From the NCBI RefSeq assembly GCF_008973665.1, contig NZ_WACP01000013.1, positions 124,001 through 188,000 on the forward strand: DNA of 64,000 bases. The letters run 5' to 3'. The notes under the pieces are model-generated. The model saw nothing but the letters and a program-made list of their open reading frames with translations. It had not been told where the DNA came from and ran no database searches. This DNA comes from Paenibacillus tengchongensis. Lineage in GTDB: Bacteria > Bacillota > Bacilli > Paenibacillales > Paenibacillaceae. Shown piece by piece: positions 7,785 to 16,414 of the stretch (position 1 is the first letter of the stretch; every line of letters starts with the position of its first letter). The translations under genes were made by a program, and so were the position numbers.

Positions 7785-10259
7785 GTGACAGTCCCCAATT
7801 TAATAAATGAGCAGTTGATATTTGGCGAAAAAGTCGTCTACACAGGATCAGATGGATTTCATTATGATGGAAAATCATTTGTGGGAACACATACGTTATG
7901 CATGACAAGTCAAGGCAGGGTCATTGTACACGATACAGGCGGCATGTTTGGTTCGGAGACAGTACGGACGATGAACGCCAATCCAGGCAAGATTAGGGTG
8001 AATTTCTTTACGAATTACGGGATGAATCTAACAAGTGTAGATACATACCCATTCAGCTTTAACTTTACGGTTTCAATCCAAGAGTTTGAGATCTGCTTAA
8101 ATGAGATGCCGTATGATTGCTTCCTTTTTTCAGAGAACGCTTCAAATGAGATTCCTGTTTATGTCGACTATGACGATGGCGGAACTCCTTCCTATATGAC
8201 TATGGGTATGACAAAGGATCAGCTGGATTTAACAAGCGAATATCCGCTTTCGGTTCACACCATCCCGTTTCACCGCATTATGGAGATGAATGGCACAGGA
8301 CCTTATTCTGCTGTATTGAAGGGTTTCCTGGATAAAGATAACAAGCAGGTGCGATCTGTCAGATTGTTCATACCGTCCAAAGGGACGCTGGCTGTCTTGA
8401 TGACGTTGTGGAAGAACACGGAGCTGCTATCTGACTTAACAGGGCCTATCCTTAATCTCTATTCCGCACTATTCAGCGGGGTGGTTAATGGTAGTCACAT
8501 AGATAGCCAGGAAGTGACTCTGGTACACAAAGCAGACGGCAATATTGCCGCAGTAGACGAAACCAGCTGGTCTCTCCTCAACGAGTTTCATTTGAATGAA
8601 GATGATTGGTATTATCAGAAGGAAGGTAATCGTTCGGTTGTTCTAAAGCAAGACATCCCTTATATAATCGACGTCAAACGGCCGGATGCCATTGCTTTTG
8701 CTGAGCGGACGTGGGTTTGTGAAAATCGGATTTTGCATAACCAGCTGGGCTCTTTATATGGTGTTTACCGGGAAGCAGCATATGATGGCCAGGAGGTCGC
8801 GCTCCTTGTGGAGAAACCTCATCAGATGAAATTAATCCAATGGGACACCATGCAGCTTGTTTCGTCCTCTGCACATCAACCGGAAATAATAGATGCCGGG
8901 GAGCGGATGTTTCTTCTTCACGGTTCTGAGATCGCTATGGTGACTTGGAAGGATCGCGGTTGGATTTCAAATTTCGGCCCATCCGCCGTGCGCAAGCTGG
9001 AAGACCAGAAGATTGGATATACTTCCAATGAGCAGCCGTACTATTTTACTCAAACCGAATTAGGAATGACCTTTAGCCAAGGGGCGGATACCTTCCTTCA
9101 TTCATTTAAGAGTCAGGCAGTAATGGACATCTCCGTTTCGGAAGCGGTAGGGGAGAGTAGTGATTTTGCAAGGGTGAGGATACATACTGCGGAGGACAGT
9201 GAAGATAGCTTCTTTATGCTGCCGGTTCAAGAAGTGCCCGGCATCATCTGCACCACCTATCAGCAGAGCAAAGCTCCCCTTGTGAGGCGTATTCCGCCAG
9301 CGCAACTGTATTTAAGCTGGTCCCGGCAGGTGAATGACTTTGCATTGTATCATTTGTTCGGACAGTTATATGCTTTACAGGCCGGGATTGAAGAAATCCA
9401 AAAGAACGTTCAAAATCGCGATGAATGCAACCGCAGACTTCTTAACTTCTTATATTATGCAGTTCAGAATCAGAAGCGCAGGCTTGATCAGGTATCCATT
9501 TATTTGCCGGCCATGCTGGAGAGGAACTCTCGAACGATATTATCTGGAGCAAACCTGGACAGGCATGAGCAGCCGTTCCGCTATATGCAGCAAGGCTTCA
9601 TGAATATAAGCACGAAGATGAGGCAGACTCTTTCCGAGATTGAAGGGGCCTTGTCGCCTGTATATAGGCTGATTATTCCAAAGGGCGATATTGAACACAT
9701 CATTAAGAGAAGAGAGAAGCGGGGGTATGCTCAGGCCGCCATGACGGTAGGGCTGGGAACGGCGTTTACGATTATCTCAGCAGGCTTTCCGCCGGTAACA
9801 TTGATCATGGGCGGGATGTTCCTTGGTGCAAACTCATTTTTTACAGCAAAAGACGCCAGACAAAAGGCAGAGCTGGATTCGCTGTTCGATCATAACAGTC
9901 TGGACTTTTATATGACGAAGGCGCTGGATACCTTCCATCATTTGATGGATACGCTGATCCCTTACCATGTATCCGAGGCCAACCGGTATATGACGGGTAG
10001 CTTCGAACAGCTGGCACCCCTGTATAAGTCCGCTTTAACGAATCCTGAGGCGGTTGATCTTCTGTTCAAGGAAATCAGCCAGTATTATACCTTCAAGCAA
10101 TTGCCGATTGATCATACCGTTGCAATGCCAAAGAAAGCTCTCATCGAACATGTACAAGATTCATCCCACACGGCAGAGCTGTATATTCAATTATTCCAGA
10201 ACGAGGTGAACTACAATGTTTCAGAACAAGCTGAGAAATCCAGAATCGGTACAATCTGA
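7785..10259 (+). CDS. Unknown 824-residue protein with hydrophobic hairpin
   Basis: No family recognised. The start is GTG 7785 after AGGCAGG. The N-terminal ~200 residues look like an all-beta lipid/PH- or GRAM-type fold (EKVVYTGSDGFHYDGKSFVGTHTLCM, then GRVIVHD). The middle (300-520) is also beta-rich. From about 530 the protein is helical with many charged residues. A glycine-rich hydrophobic hairpin near residues 650-690 (AAMTVGLGTAFTIISAGF, then VTLIMGGMFLGANSFF) could insert in a membrane. There is no signal peptide. The last 44 bases overlap the next gene, so the two are probably translated together. The pair sits between two copies of the dus 3' end. A pore-forming or membrane-remodelling effector is conceivable but unproven. 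Confidence 0.8.
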   Translation: MTVPNLINEQLIFGEKVVYTGSDGFHYDGKSFVGTHTLCMTSQGRVIVHDTGGMFGSETVRTMNANPGKIRVNFFTNYGMNLTSVDTYPFSFNFTVSIQEFEICLNEMPYDCFLFSENASNEIPVYVDYDDGGTPSYMTMGMTKDQLDLTSEYPLSVHTIPFHRIMEMNGTGPYSAVLKGFLDKDNKQVRSVRLFIPSKGTLAVLMTLWKNTELLSDLTGPILNLYSALFSGVVNGSHIDSQEVTLVHKADGNIAAVDETSWSLLNEFHLNEDDWYYQKEGNRSVVLKQDIPYIIDVKRPDAIAFAERTWVCENRILHNQLGSLYGVYREAAYDGQEVALLVEKPHQMKLIQWDTMQLVSSSAHQPEIIDAGERMFLLHGSEIAMVTWKDRGWISNFGPSAVRKLEDQKIGYTSNEQPYYFTQTELGMTFSQGADTFLHSFKSQAVMDISVSEAVGESSDFARVRIHTAEDSEDSFFMLPVQEVPGIICTTYQQSKAPLVRRIPPAQLYLSWSRQVNDFALYHLFGQLYALQAGIEEIQKNVQNRDECNRRLLNFLYYAVQNQKRRLDQVSIYLPAMLERNSRTILSGANLDRHEQPFRYMQQGFMNISTKMRQTLSEIEGALSPVYRLIIPKGDIEHIIKRREKRGYAQAAMTVGLGTAFTIISAGFPPVTLIMGGMFLGANSFFTAKDARQKAELDSLFDHNSLDFYMTKALDTFHHLMDTLIPYHVSEANRYMTGSFEQLAPLYKSALTNPEAVDLLFKEISQYYTFKQLPIDHTVAMPKKALIEHVQDSSHTAELYIQLFQNEVNYNVSEQAEKSRIGTI

Positions 10260-10575
10260 TCCTTTTGCTGAGATGAACGTTGTGCAGGAGACAGTAATGA
10301 TTGCAGAGGATAATAATCCGTTTGAAGAGGTATTCCTTAATGCTGACGCGATGGATACTGCAGGGATTAATCCAGAGCAGCATTTTGTCCACCCCCATTT
10401 CGTAGAGCCCTATTATCGGGAGGATGGGACTTATGTGGAAGGATACTGGCGGGACGGGGATGGAGATACGGACATAGATCTTTCCATGGAAGATGGCGGG
10501 GGCTATATGCGTACCAATCCGGATGATGATATCCTGAACAATATCGATCCGGGTATTGAGTTTGATGTGATTTGA
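10216..10575 (+). CDS. Unknown 119-residue acidic protein with DGTYV motif
   Basis: Starts at ATG 10216 after GAGGTGAACTACA, overlapping the 824-residue gene by 44 bp in another frame. It is strongly acidic. The C-terminal half reads HPHFVEPYYREDGTYVEGYW, then RDGDGDTD, GGGYMRTNPDDD and NNI. The YxRxDGTYVxGYxR pattern is one I know from scattered Firmicute and prophage-associated proteins of unknown role. No signal peptide or membrane segment. Tight overlap suggests it binds or controls the preceding protein, for instance as partner, chaperone or immunity factor; this is inference. Confidence 0.75.
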   Translation: MFQNKLRNPESVQSDPFAEMNVVQETVMIAEDNNPFEEVFLNADAMDTAGINPEQHFVHPHFVEPYYREDGTYVEGYWRDGDGDTDIDLSMEDGGGYMRTNPDDDILNNIDPGIEFDVI

Positions 10576-10580
10576 CTTTA

Positions 10581-10638
10581 GAACACCAGAGGTTCGCGGA
10601 GCATGACGGGGCGGAGGAACAGGGAGAGTAAGCTGCCA
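10581..10638 (+). repeat. Direct repeat, right copy (degraded dus 3' end)
   Basis: GAACACCAG, then GTTCGC, GAGCATGACGGGGCGGAGGA and GGAGAGTAAGCTGCC, in the same order as the dus end at 7636-7729 but with an internal deletion. With the left copy it brackets the 824/119-residue gene pair. Confidence 0.72.
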
Positions 10639-10659
10639 GGTTAAAGGAGGCGGGAAACC

Positions 10660-11038
10660 TTGACGAATAAGCGTTGGTCGTATAATCCCAAGCCGGCTAA
10701 ATTGACGGCAGACTTGAAGCGAGCGTAATGCAAGCCATAGCGGACTCTGCGGATTTAAACGAAAAGGTGTATCGTGTTGAGATTAAAGCGGGAAGAATCT
10801 ATTTATATCGCCTGTATGAACAGTATGGCTGGGATAACCCGGAAATCCAATTCATCAAACCCTTAATTGAAGGCAAATATGCAGAGTTTCCCATGGCACG
10901 CATTACACTATTTGATGTGCGCGGCGACCAATGCGAGGCAGCTTTTCAGCGCCACAACGGGCAATGGGTCGCATTGTATGGGGCAGGCTTGCGGAATGTC
11001 TGAGCTTTATTGAAGGCAATGCCTGGTTTGGCCCCTGA
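10660..11038 (+). pseudogene. Frameshifted small hypothetical gene (possibly DUF3024-like)
   Basis: A strong AAAGGAGG precedes TTG 10660, which opens MTNKRWSYNPKPAKLTADLKRA and stops after 22 codons. The reading continues in another frame from about 10725 (VMQAIADSADLNEKVYRVEIKAG through QRHNGQWVALYG) and needs a second shift near 10988 to give LAECLSFIEGNAWFGP and a stop at 11036-11038. Joined together the three pieces make one protein of about 125 residues, with the F-ARI-LF...W-RHN-QW...AWFG layout of a small widespread family; DUF3024 is my best guess, at low certainty. Two independent frameshifts argue for decay rather than sequencing error. Confidence 0.7.
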
Positions 11039-11090
11039 TCCGGGGGAACGCAGGAATCTTCATTATACTTATCCTGAAGGAGCGTATACC

Positions 11091-12464
11091 ATGGCAGGAA
11101 GAAATGACCTTTGTCCTTGTGGAAGCGGGAAAAAGTACAAGCAATGCTGCATGCTGAAGCAGTCGGAGGCTCAGACACTGGAGGCGAAGAGCCGGCGTTT
11201 TTTTGAGCGGAAACAAAAATTGACCAATGACTTATATACCTTCGTGGCTCAAAAGCAGGGCGGTGAGTGGGCATTCGACCATCAGAAATATAAACCCTTT
11301 GACTCCTCTTTAGGCTATTACAGAAACGGGGCCGGCGACATGCGTGCTTATTTCTATCAAGTATATGATAGCGGTCTGCGTGGAATCGAATGGTTCCTGG
11401 AAGAAAGAGGCCAGAGATATTCCGGGGAGGACCGGGAGATGCTTGAAAGATGGCGGGACATGAAGCTTTCCTGCTATAAGCTGGTAGACCGATATGAGCA
11501 AGGTCAGATCATTGAGGACATCTGGTCTCAAGCAAGGTACCGTATGCCTTACTGTGAAACGATGCCCAAGCTTCCTCCCTGGACCGTATCCATCGGAATG
11601 CTTGAGCCCTATGTGGAGGATTGGTGTATCCATGGGGTGTTTATGTGGGGCCACCCTGATGTGGAAGCGGCGGTAATGACCCGGGTAGAGCAGTTGCACG
11701 ATCCAATTACGCAGGCTTCAGGATATGAGCTGTCACCTGCGGACATACTGGCTGCGAACTATCCGGAAATGCTCAATTTATGCAGCCAAATTAACAGCAG
11801 ACAAGATAAGCCGCTCAGCACGCTGAAGGATATGAGGGAGCAAACTTATGTAACGCGAGAATATACTTGTGAGCGTCCCGAGCTGCTGGCGGACATGCTG
11901 CTCGAGAGAAAAGACGAATATATCCTGTCACCGGGGACGGGCCCTACAGAGAATAACATTATCATTAGCCGGGCGGAAAAACTGGACAAGGCATGGGCTG
12001 CAATACCAGCGGACCGCCGGGAACGTCTTGGCCTGGACGAAATTCATGTCCTGGAGGAATTCGTAAATATCCAAATTGGCAGACAGGGGGTAACCGTCCA
12101 TGGTTGGCAGAGCGCAGAGCTTGAAGCTGCACTGGAGCTGCTGGAGTCGGAGCTGTCTGCAGCTGCCGGTCTGATCCGGGTCCGAGAAGAACGAGAAGCC
12201 CATCAAATTCCCAAAGACTATATTCTTAAAGGCTACAACATAATAACCGACAAGAACCTCTCCGAGCAAGAGATTGCGGCCTACGGAAATCTGCCCTTGC
12301 TATGGCAAGGGGTTCGCGATGAACAAGAGAAGCAGCCCGAAGATAGTACCGAAATGCTGGTGCAGCGAAGAGAATATGAACAATACCGAAGAAATCCGGA
12401 ATTCCCTAATCTGAACCTTTTACGTATAGCGCTGGGGTTGCCTGAGAGCCCGTTTACCGAATGA
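11091..12464 (+). CDS. SEC-C motif protein of unknown function
   Basis: 457 residues. The N-terminus is a SEC-C zinc-binding motif, DLCPCGSGKKYKQCC (residues 6-20), the same metal-binding tail that SecA carries and that is found in many stand-alone proteins. The rest is mostly helical and not recognised. ATG 11091 has GAAGGAG 13 bases upstream; the in-frame ATG at 11010 would add 27 residues not typical of the family, which begins right before the SEC-C motif. It is probably a single gene, with no close partner. Confidence 0.8.
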   Translation: MAGRNDLCPCGSGKKYKQCCMLKQSEAQTLEAKSRRFFERKQKLTNDLYTFVAQKQGGEWAFDHQKYKPFDSSLGYYRNGAGDMRAYFYQVYDSGLRGIEWFLEERGQRYSGEDREMLERWRDMKLSCYKLVDRYEQGQIIEDIWSQARYRMPYCETMPKLPPWTVSIGMLEPYVEDWCIHGVFMWGHPDVEAAVMTRVEQLHDPITQASGYELSPADILAANYPEMLNLCSQINSRQDKPLSTLKDMREQTYVTREYTCERPELLADMLLERKDEYILSPGTGPTENNIIISRAEKLDKAWAAIPADRRERLGLDEIHVLEEFVNIQIGRQGVTVHGWQSAELEAALELLESELSAAAGLIRVREEREAHQIPKDYILKGYNIITDKNLSEQEIAAYGNLPLLWQGVRDEQEKQPEDSTEMLVQRREYEQYRRNPEFPNLNLLRIALGLPESPFTE

Positions 12465-12576
12465 TGGCATTTATAAAATAAATAACACACGAACATCGAG
12501 GATCGGATGAATGGAGAAGGGGACCCGCCCGGAGCCAGCAAGCCTTTCCTCTGTTTGGTTATAGAGGGGGGATATC

Positions 12577-13146
12577 ATGTCCTGGAGCAAACTGAAGCAA
12601 CAGCTGGAGAGCTTTCTAAGCCCTGCGTTAAATGGAAGGGTCGAATACCGCGCACCCGCTTACCGCTATTCACCGGATAAATCGGGGACCTGTTACATCT
12701 CGGTCGATAAGAAGAACATCCTCAACATGAACGATAAGTCCACCTTCATCCGCTGGTATCAGACGGAGCTGGAGATCAAGAACGATCCAGACATCCAGAT
12801 TCCGGTCAGCAGTGACGACATTGAAGCGGTCAGACAAGCTAATAAGGGAACCGTGCCGGAGGATCGCCTGATCATCATGGCCAGGAACCGACTAAGCACA
12901 GAGCATGCCAAAGAGCTGTTGTCCGCACAGGCTGCATTAACTAAATCGAACTTCAACGTTGTGGCGAATAAGTTCCTGACTACGCCTATAGAGGAAAGCC
13001 TGGAGAGCAGTGATATCCTGCTGAATATCCTGGCCCTCGTGGACAAGCGAGTGGGAAAGAAGCGGATTCTAGGCATGAGGGAGAAGATGAGGATGAAGCA
13101 TCCGGCGGTGCAGTATTTTTATGAGCTGCGGCGGGGTGGATGCTGA
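12577..13146 (+). CDS. SF0329-like protein of unknown function
   Basis: 189 residues starting MSWSKLKQQLESFLSP. It resembles the uncharacterised SF0329 protein family (MSWSKLKxxLE, then TCYISVDKKNILNMND, FIRWYQTELEIKNDPDIQ). The C-terminal half, from about residue 95, is a helical segment (TEHAKELLSAQAALTKSNF, VDKRVGKKRIL). The start ATG follows AGAGGGGGG. The gene and about 80 bp of its upstream sequence are repeated in broken form at 18346-18692. Role unknown; a terminator follows at 13188. Confidence 0.72.
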   Translation: MSWSKLKQQLESFLSPALNGRVEYRAPAYRYSPDKSGTCYISVDKKNILNMNDKSTFIRWYQTELEIKNDPDIQIPVSSDDIEAVRQANKGTVPEDRLIIMARNRLSTEHAKELLSAQAALTKSNFNVVANKFLTTPIEESLESSDILLNILALVDKRVGKKRILGMREKMRMKHPAVQYFYELRRGGC

Positions 13147-13187
13147 ATTCCGGCGTGTCCCACTAACAGAATATTACCGGCTATAAA

Positions 13188-13224
13188 AGCTTCACTGACA
13201 GCGGATGTCAGTGGAGCTGTTTTA
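13188..13224 (+). terminator. Terminator after SF0329-like gene
   Basis: AGCTTCACTGACA (13188-13200) pairs with TGTCAGTGGAGCT (13206-13218), allowing one G-T, and is followed by GTTTTATT. Confidence 0.8.
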
Positions 13225-13257
13225 TTATACAGGTATTACATTGTAGGAGGAGCATAC

Positions 13258-13878
13258 ATGAACCATACCGTATATCTATATGTGTTCGACACCATGGCAG
13301 ACTGGGAAATAGGATACCTGACGGCTGAACTGAATTCGGGAAGATACTATAAAGAGAGGCAAGCCGCATCCACAATAGTTACCGTAGGGATAGACAAGTC
13401 TGCTATCACTACAATGGGCGGATTAACCATCCTGCCTGACATCAGCCTGCAGGAGTGCAGCCTGACAAATGCGGATATGTTGATTTTACCGGGAGGGGAG
13501 ACATGGACCGAAGCCATTCACGAGCCCATTCTGCAAACCGCCAAGCGATATTTAGAGGAAGATGGCTGGGTTGCCGCAATCTGCGGGGCTACCGCAGGAC
13601 TTGCCCAGGCGGGCTTGTTGAATTCACGCGCACACACGAGCAATGATCTGGAGTATCTCCGAATGGTCAGCCCCGTGTACACAGGCGAACTGCTCTATCA
13701 ACCGCAGCCTGCTGTAACGGATGGAAAGCTGATTACCGCATCTGGACTGGCCCCGCTGGAGTTTACCGTTCACGTCCTGAAAGCCCTGGATGTCTTTCCT
13801 TCCAATAAATTAGAGGCCTGGTATAACCTTAACAAGACTCACGAGCCTAAGTATTTCTATGAGTTGATGGGATTGTGA
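13258..13878 (+). CDS. DJ-1/PfpI (class I GATase-like) protein
   Basis: 206-residue cytosolic protein of the DJ-1/PfpI superfamily, similar to B. subtilis YdeA-type proteins. The nucleophile elbow is AAICGATAGLA, with the Cys at about residue 109, and DMLILPGGETW is the conserved strand-loop before it. Members act as glyoxalase/deglycase-like or chaperone enzymes, or have unknown activity. The start ATG 13258 has a near-perfect TAGGAGGAG. It is followed at 39 bp by a small gene on the same strand, with its own ribosome binding site. Confidence 0.85.
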   Translation: MNHTVYLYVFDTMADWEIGYLTAELNSGRYYKERQAASTIVTVGIDKSAITTMGGLTILPDISLQECSLTNADMLILPGGETWTEAIHEPILQTAKRYLEEDGWVAAICGATAGLAQAGLLNSRAHTSNDLEYLRMVSPVYTGELLYQPQPAVTDGKLITASGLAPLEFTVHVLKALDVFPSNKLEAWYNLNKTHEPKYFYELMGL

Positions 13879-13917
13879 GTATAATTGCTATAAGTCTTAG
13901 GCAAAGGGGGAGGGCAA

Positions 13918-14226
13918 ATGAACAGAATAAGCGCTCATCAATGTAACCTAAATATATGGCATGATCTGCCTGAGGAAGTGTGGAGTAAGGTTGCCGATAT
14001 CTATAAGGCTATGCCAGGCTGGATCGGGTATCACAATGGAATTCCCTATTGGTTCGGGCAGGAAAAGGATGAGGTATATATTGAGGCCTCCGTTGAGCCA
14101 AGCGGGCTATCCTTCTATGCACAGATGACTAAGAGTGATTGGGACTCCTGGATCGAGAGGTTTAAATCAGAAGCAACACAAGTATTGGGTTATGATGTTG
14201 GTGAGCCTGAGGATGGGTTTGTGTGA
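13918..14226 (+). CDS. Small hypothetical protein
   Basis: 102 residues, starting ATG 13918 after AAGGGGGAGGG. It is rich in Trp and acidic residues (MPGWIGYHNGIPYWFGQEKDEVYIEAS), soluble and without signal peptide. Size, acidity and aromatic content resemble small immunity-type proteins, but I cannot name a family. It probably shares a transcript with the DJ-1-like gene and ends at the terminator at 14251. Confidence 0.65.
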   Translation: MNRISAHQCNLNIWHDLPEEVWSKVADIYKAMPGWIGYHNGIPYWFGQEKDEVYIEASVEPSGLSFYAQMTKSDWDSWIERFKSEATQVLGYDVGEPEDGFV

Positions 14227-14250
14227 AAATAGAATCTATAGAATTGCCGT

Positions 14251-14283
14251 ACCTATAACAAATAAATGGTTATAGGTTTTTTC
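14251..14283 (+). terminator. Rho-independent terminator
   Basis: ACCTATAAC (14251-14259) and GTTATAGGT (14269-14277) form a perfect 9-bp stem followed by TTTTTTC. It separates the DJ-1 unit from the AbiE pair. Confidence 0.85.
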
Positions 14284-14397
14284 TGCGTTTACGTCTAAGT
14301 GCAGAACTTTTTGCGAATAATTTAAAGGGATATATAAAGCATTCTCGAATACCTTATCAAGATCTGTTTCTAAGCAATTGTGAACGGTGGTGACTGT

Positions 14398-15006
14398 ATG
14401 AACAAGCAGGTTGTGGCTGCGGCAATGCGAGTTCTAGACAACCATAATGGATTTGCTCGAACTAAAGATTTTAAAGAAGCAGGGCTTTCCTCTTATTATG
14501 TGAAAAAGCTGGAATCCATCGGTGAAATTGAACGGCTAAAGCAGGGTGTCTATCGACGTACAAGCCAAACGAACGAACCATTGAATGAAATTATAGAAGT
14601 GTCAAAGCTGGTTCCTAAAGGGGTTGTATGTCTCCTCTCCGCCCTATCCCACTACGAACTGACAACGTATAATCCTTGGGAATACCAAATAGCCATTCAT
14701 CGCGGCGGAAAGAAACCAAGGCTTCCAGACTATCCGCCCATTAAAATAATGTTTTTTGCAGATGCTCAGTTTAAAGTGGGTATAGACGAGATTAGCGTGG
14801 ATGGCACAGTCGTTAGAATCTATGATCGGGAAAAAACAATTTGCGATATAGTGCGATACCGTGAAAAGATTGGGATTGATTTGATGAAAGAGGGTTTGAG
14901 AAACTACCTTCAATCTCCTCATAAAAATATAACCAAGTTGGTCTCCTATGCTGACCAGTTGCGGATTCGGACTGTTTTGCAAAAATATCTCGAGGTGTTG
15001 ATCTAA
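14398..15006 (+). CDS. abiEi: AbiEi-type antitoxin/repressor
   Basis: 202-residue antitoxin of the type IV toxin-antitoxin and abortive-infection system AbiE. The N-terminal winged helix (NHNGFARTKDFKEAGLSSYYVKKLESIGEIERLKQGVYRR) binds its own promoter. The C-terminal AbiEi domain includes LSALSHYELTTYNPW and REKTICDIVRYREKIG. ATG 14398 follows GGTGGTGAC; the in-frame ATG at 14380 would add six residues. It overlaps the toxin gene by one base (TAATG), as in other abiE operons. Confidence 0.88.
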   Translation: MNKQVVAAAMRVLDNHNGFARTKDFKEAGLSSYYVKKLESIGEIERLKQGVYRRTSQTNEPLNEIIEVSKLVPKGVVCLLSALSHYELTTYNPWEYQIAIHRGGKKPRLPDYPPIKIMFFADAQFKVGIDEISVDGTVVRIYDREKTICDIVRYREKIGIDLMKEGLRNYLQSPHKNITKLVSYADQLRIRTVLQKYLEVLI

Positions 15007-15926
15007 TGAGTGATATTAAAAATATCCCTGCCTCTGTTGCTGAACGTTTGAAGAATATTGCCAAGACCTCGGGAAAAGCATTTGATACATTGCTGCTGCT
15101 GTACCTTCAAGAGCGTTTCTTATATCGCTTGTCTGTATCTGATTATAAGGACAAATTTATATTAAAGGGCGGGCTGTTTCTGTTCTCGCAGACTCAGTTC
15201 AAGGCGCGTCCAACTAAAGACGTTGATTTTCTCGCCAGACAGATAGCCAATGAGCTTGAAACTTTAAGAGATTCATTTGTGATGATTTGTTCGATAGACG
15301 TCCCTGCAGATGGAGTTGAATTTCAGCTGGACAAAATGACAACGGAAAGGATTAAAGAGGATGCCGATTACGAGGGCGTAAGAATCAAGGTAACGGCGCT
15401 TCTAGGGCGAATGAGAAAGAGCCTGCAGTTTGATATAGGATTTGGAGATGTCGTGGTTCCGAAGCCGCAACTCATTGACTATCCGGTTCTGCTTGATATG
15501 GAAGCACCACAGGTGCAGGCATATTCGAAGGAATCTGTCATTTCCGAAAAGTTCGAAGCTATGATTACCTTGTCAGTCATGAATAGTCGAATGAAAGATT
15601 TTTACGATATCTATATGCTATTAAGCACCAATGATTTTGATGGACGGGTACTTTATGAAGCGGTGTTCGAAACCTTTCAGCGTCGGGGGACAGTACTCGA
15701 AAAGGAACATCCTTTATTTCTGGCAAAGTTTGCAGATGATGAAAGCCGAACAAAGCAATGGATGGCTTTCATGCGTCGATTAGGGATTGAGGAGCCGCTT
15801 GCGTTCCAAGATGTGATGAATTGCCTGGTTAATTTTCTAGAGCCGCTATATCAATCTTTAATCCATGATGTTGAGTTCTTTGGTCAATGGAATTGTGAGA
15901 ATAGGGTTTGGCTTAACCAGAACTAA
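15006..15926 (+). CDS. abiEii: AbiEii nucleotidyltransferase toxin
   Basis: 306-residue toxin of the AbiE pair, a DNA polymerase beta-type nucleotidyltransferase of the DUF1814/AbiEii family. Members of this toxin group have been shown to act on tRNA 3' ends. The key motif is present: GG at residues 55-56 (ILKGGLFLF) and DVD at 72-74 (RPTKDVDFLA). Further conserved segments are ISEKFEAMITLS and RMKDFYDIYML, with Lys/Asp residues typical of the family. It looks complete and active, next to an intact antitoxin gene, and ends at a strong hairpin terminator. Confidence 0.9.
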   Translation: MSDIKNIPASVAERLKNIAKTSGKAFDTLLLLYLQERFLYRLSVSDYKDKFILKGGLFLFSQTQFKARPTKDVDFLARQIANELETLRDSFVMICSIDVPADGVEFQLDKMTTERIKEDADYEGVRIKVTALLGRMRKSLQFDIGFGDVVVPKPQLIDYPVLLDMEAPQVQAYSKESVISEKFEAMITLSVMNSRMKDFYDIYMLLSTNDFDGRVLYEAVFETFQRRGTVLEKEHPLFLAKFADDESRTKQWMAFMRRLGIEEPLAFQDVMNCLVNFLEPLYQSLIHDVEFFGQWNCENRVWLNQN

Positions 15927-15937
15927 TGCAGCCATGA

Positions 15938-15966
15938 AGACTCCTGATGAACAGGAGTCTATTTCG
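15938..15966 (+). terminator. Terminator after abiE
   Basis: AGACTCCTG (15938-15946) and CAGGAGTCT (15952-15960) form a perfect 9-bp stem with an ATGAA loop, followed by ATTTCGGTTTATT. Confidence 0.78.
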
Positions 15967-16065
15967 GTTTATTCTGCAGGAATTTCGTGGATTTACAGGG
16001 AGCATTGGGCTATCATTATTTGTAAATGGTAGAGACTGAATCTGAACAACATGACGGAGGTACAC

Positions 16066-16395
16066 ATGGACGAATTAATCGAGAAAATGATCCAATTCCG
16101 CGACGAAAGGGACTGGAAGCAATTCCATGATCCCAAGGACCTGGCGCTCTCCATCTCGCTGGAGTCGAGCGAGCTGCTGGAGCTCTTCCAGTGGAAGAAC
16201 AGCCAGCAAGCCATAGAGCAGCATTATTCCGATATGCAGGACGAAATCGCTGATATTCTCATCTACACGCTAACGCTCGCTCATGATTTACAAATCGACG
16301 TAAAGGCTGCCATCCTTCAGAAAATAAACAAAAACGCAGAGAAATACCCGATATCCCGTTCCAAGGGAAGCTCGCAAAAAAGCACGCGTCAGTGA
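16066..16395 (+). CDS. MazG-like nucleotide pyrophosphohydrolase
   Basis: 109-residue all-alpha NTP pyrophosphohydrolase of the MazG/RS21-C6 (dCTPase) type. It hydrolyses (d)NTPs to NMPs, a house-cleaning or anti-phage role. Metal-binding motifs are visible: LESSELLELFQW and, about 20 residues later, DEIADILIYTLTLA. ATG 16066 sits after GGAGGTACAC; an in-frame ATG 15 bases upstream would start within the ribosome-site sequence. It lies 19 bp before the nuclease-helicase gene, so the two almost surely share a transcript. This pairing recurs in Firmicutes as far as I remember. Confidence 0.87.
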   Translation: MDELIEKMIQFRDERDWKQFHDPKDLALSISLESSELLELFQWKNSQQAIEQHYSDMQDEIADILIYTLTLAHDLQIDVKAAILQKINKNAEKYPISRSKGSSQKSTRQ

Positions 16396-16414
16396 ACGAA
16401 TAGGGGAGAGCTCC

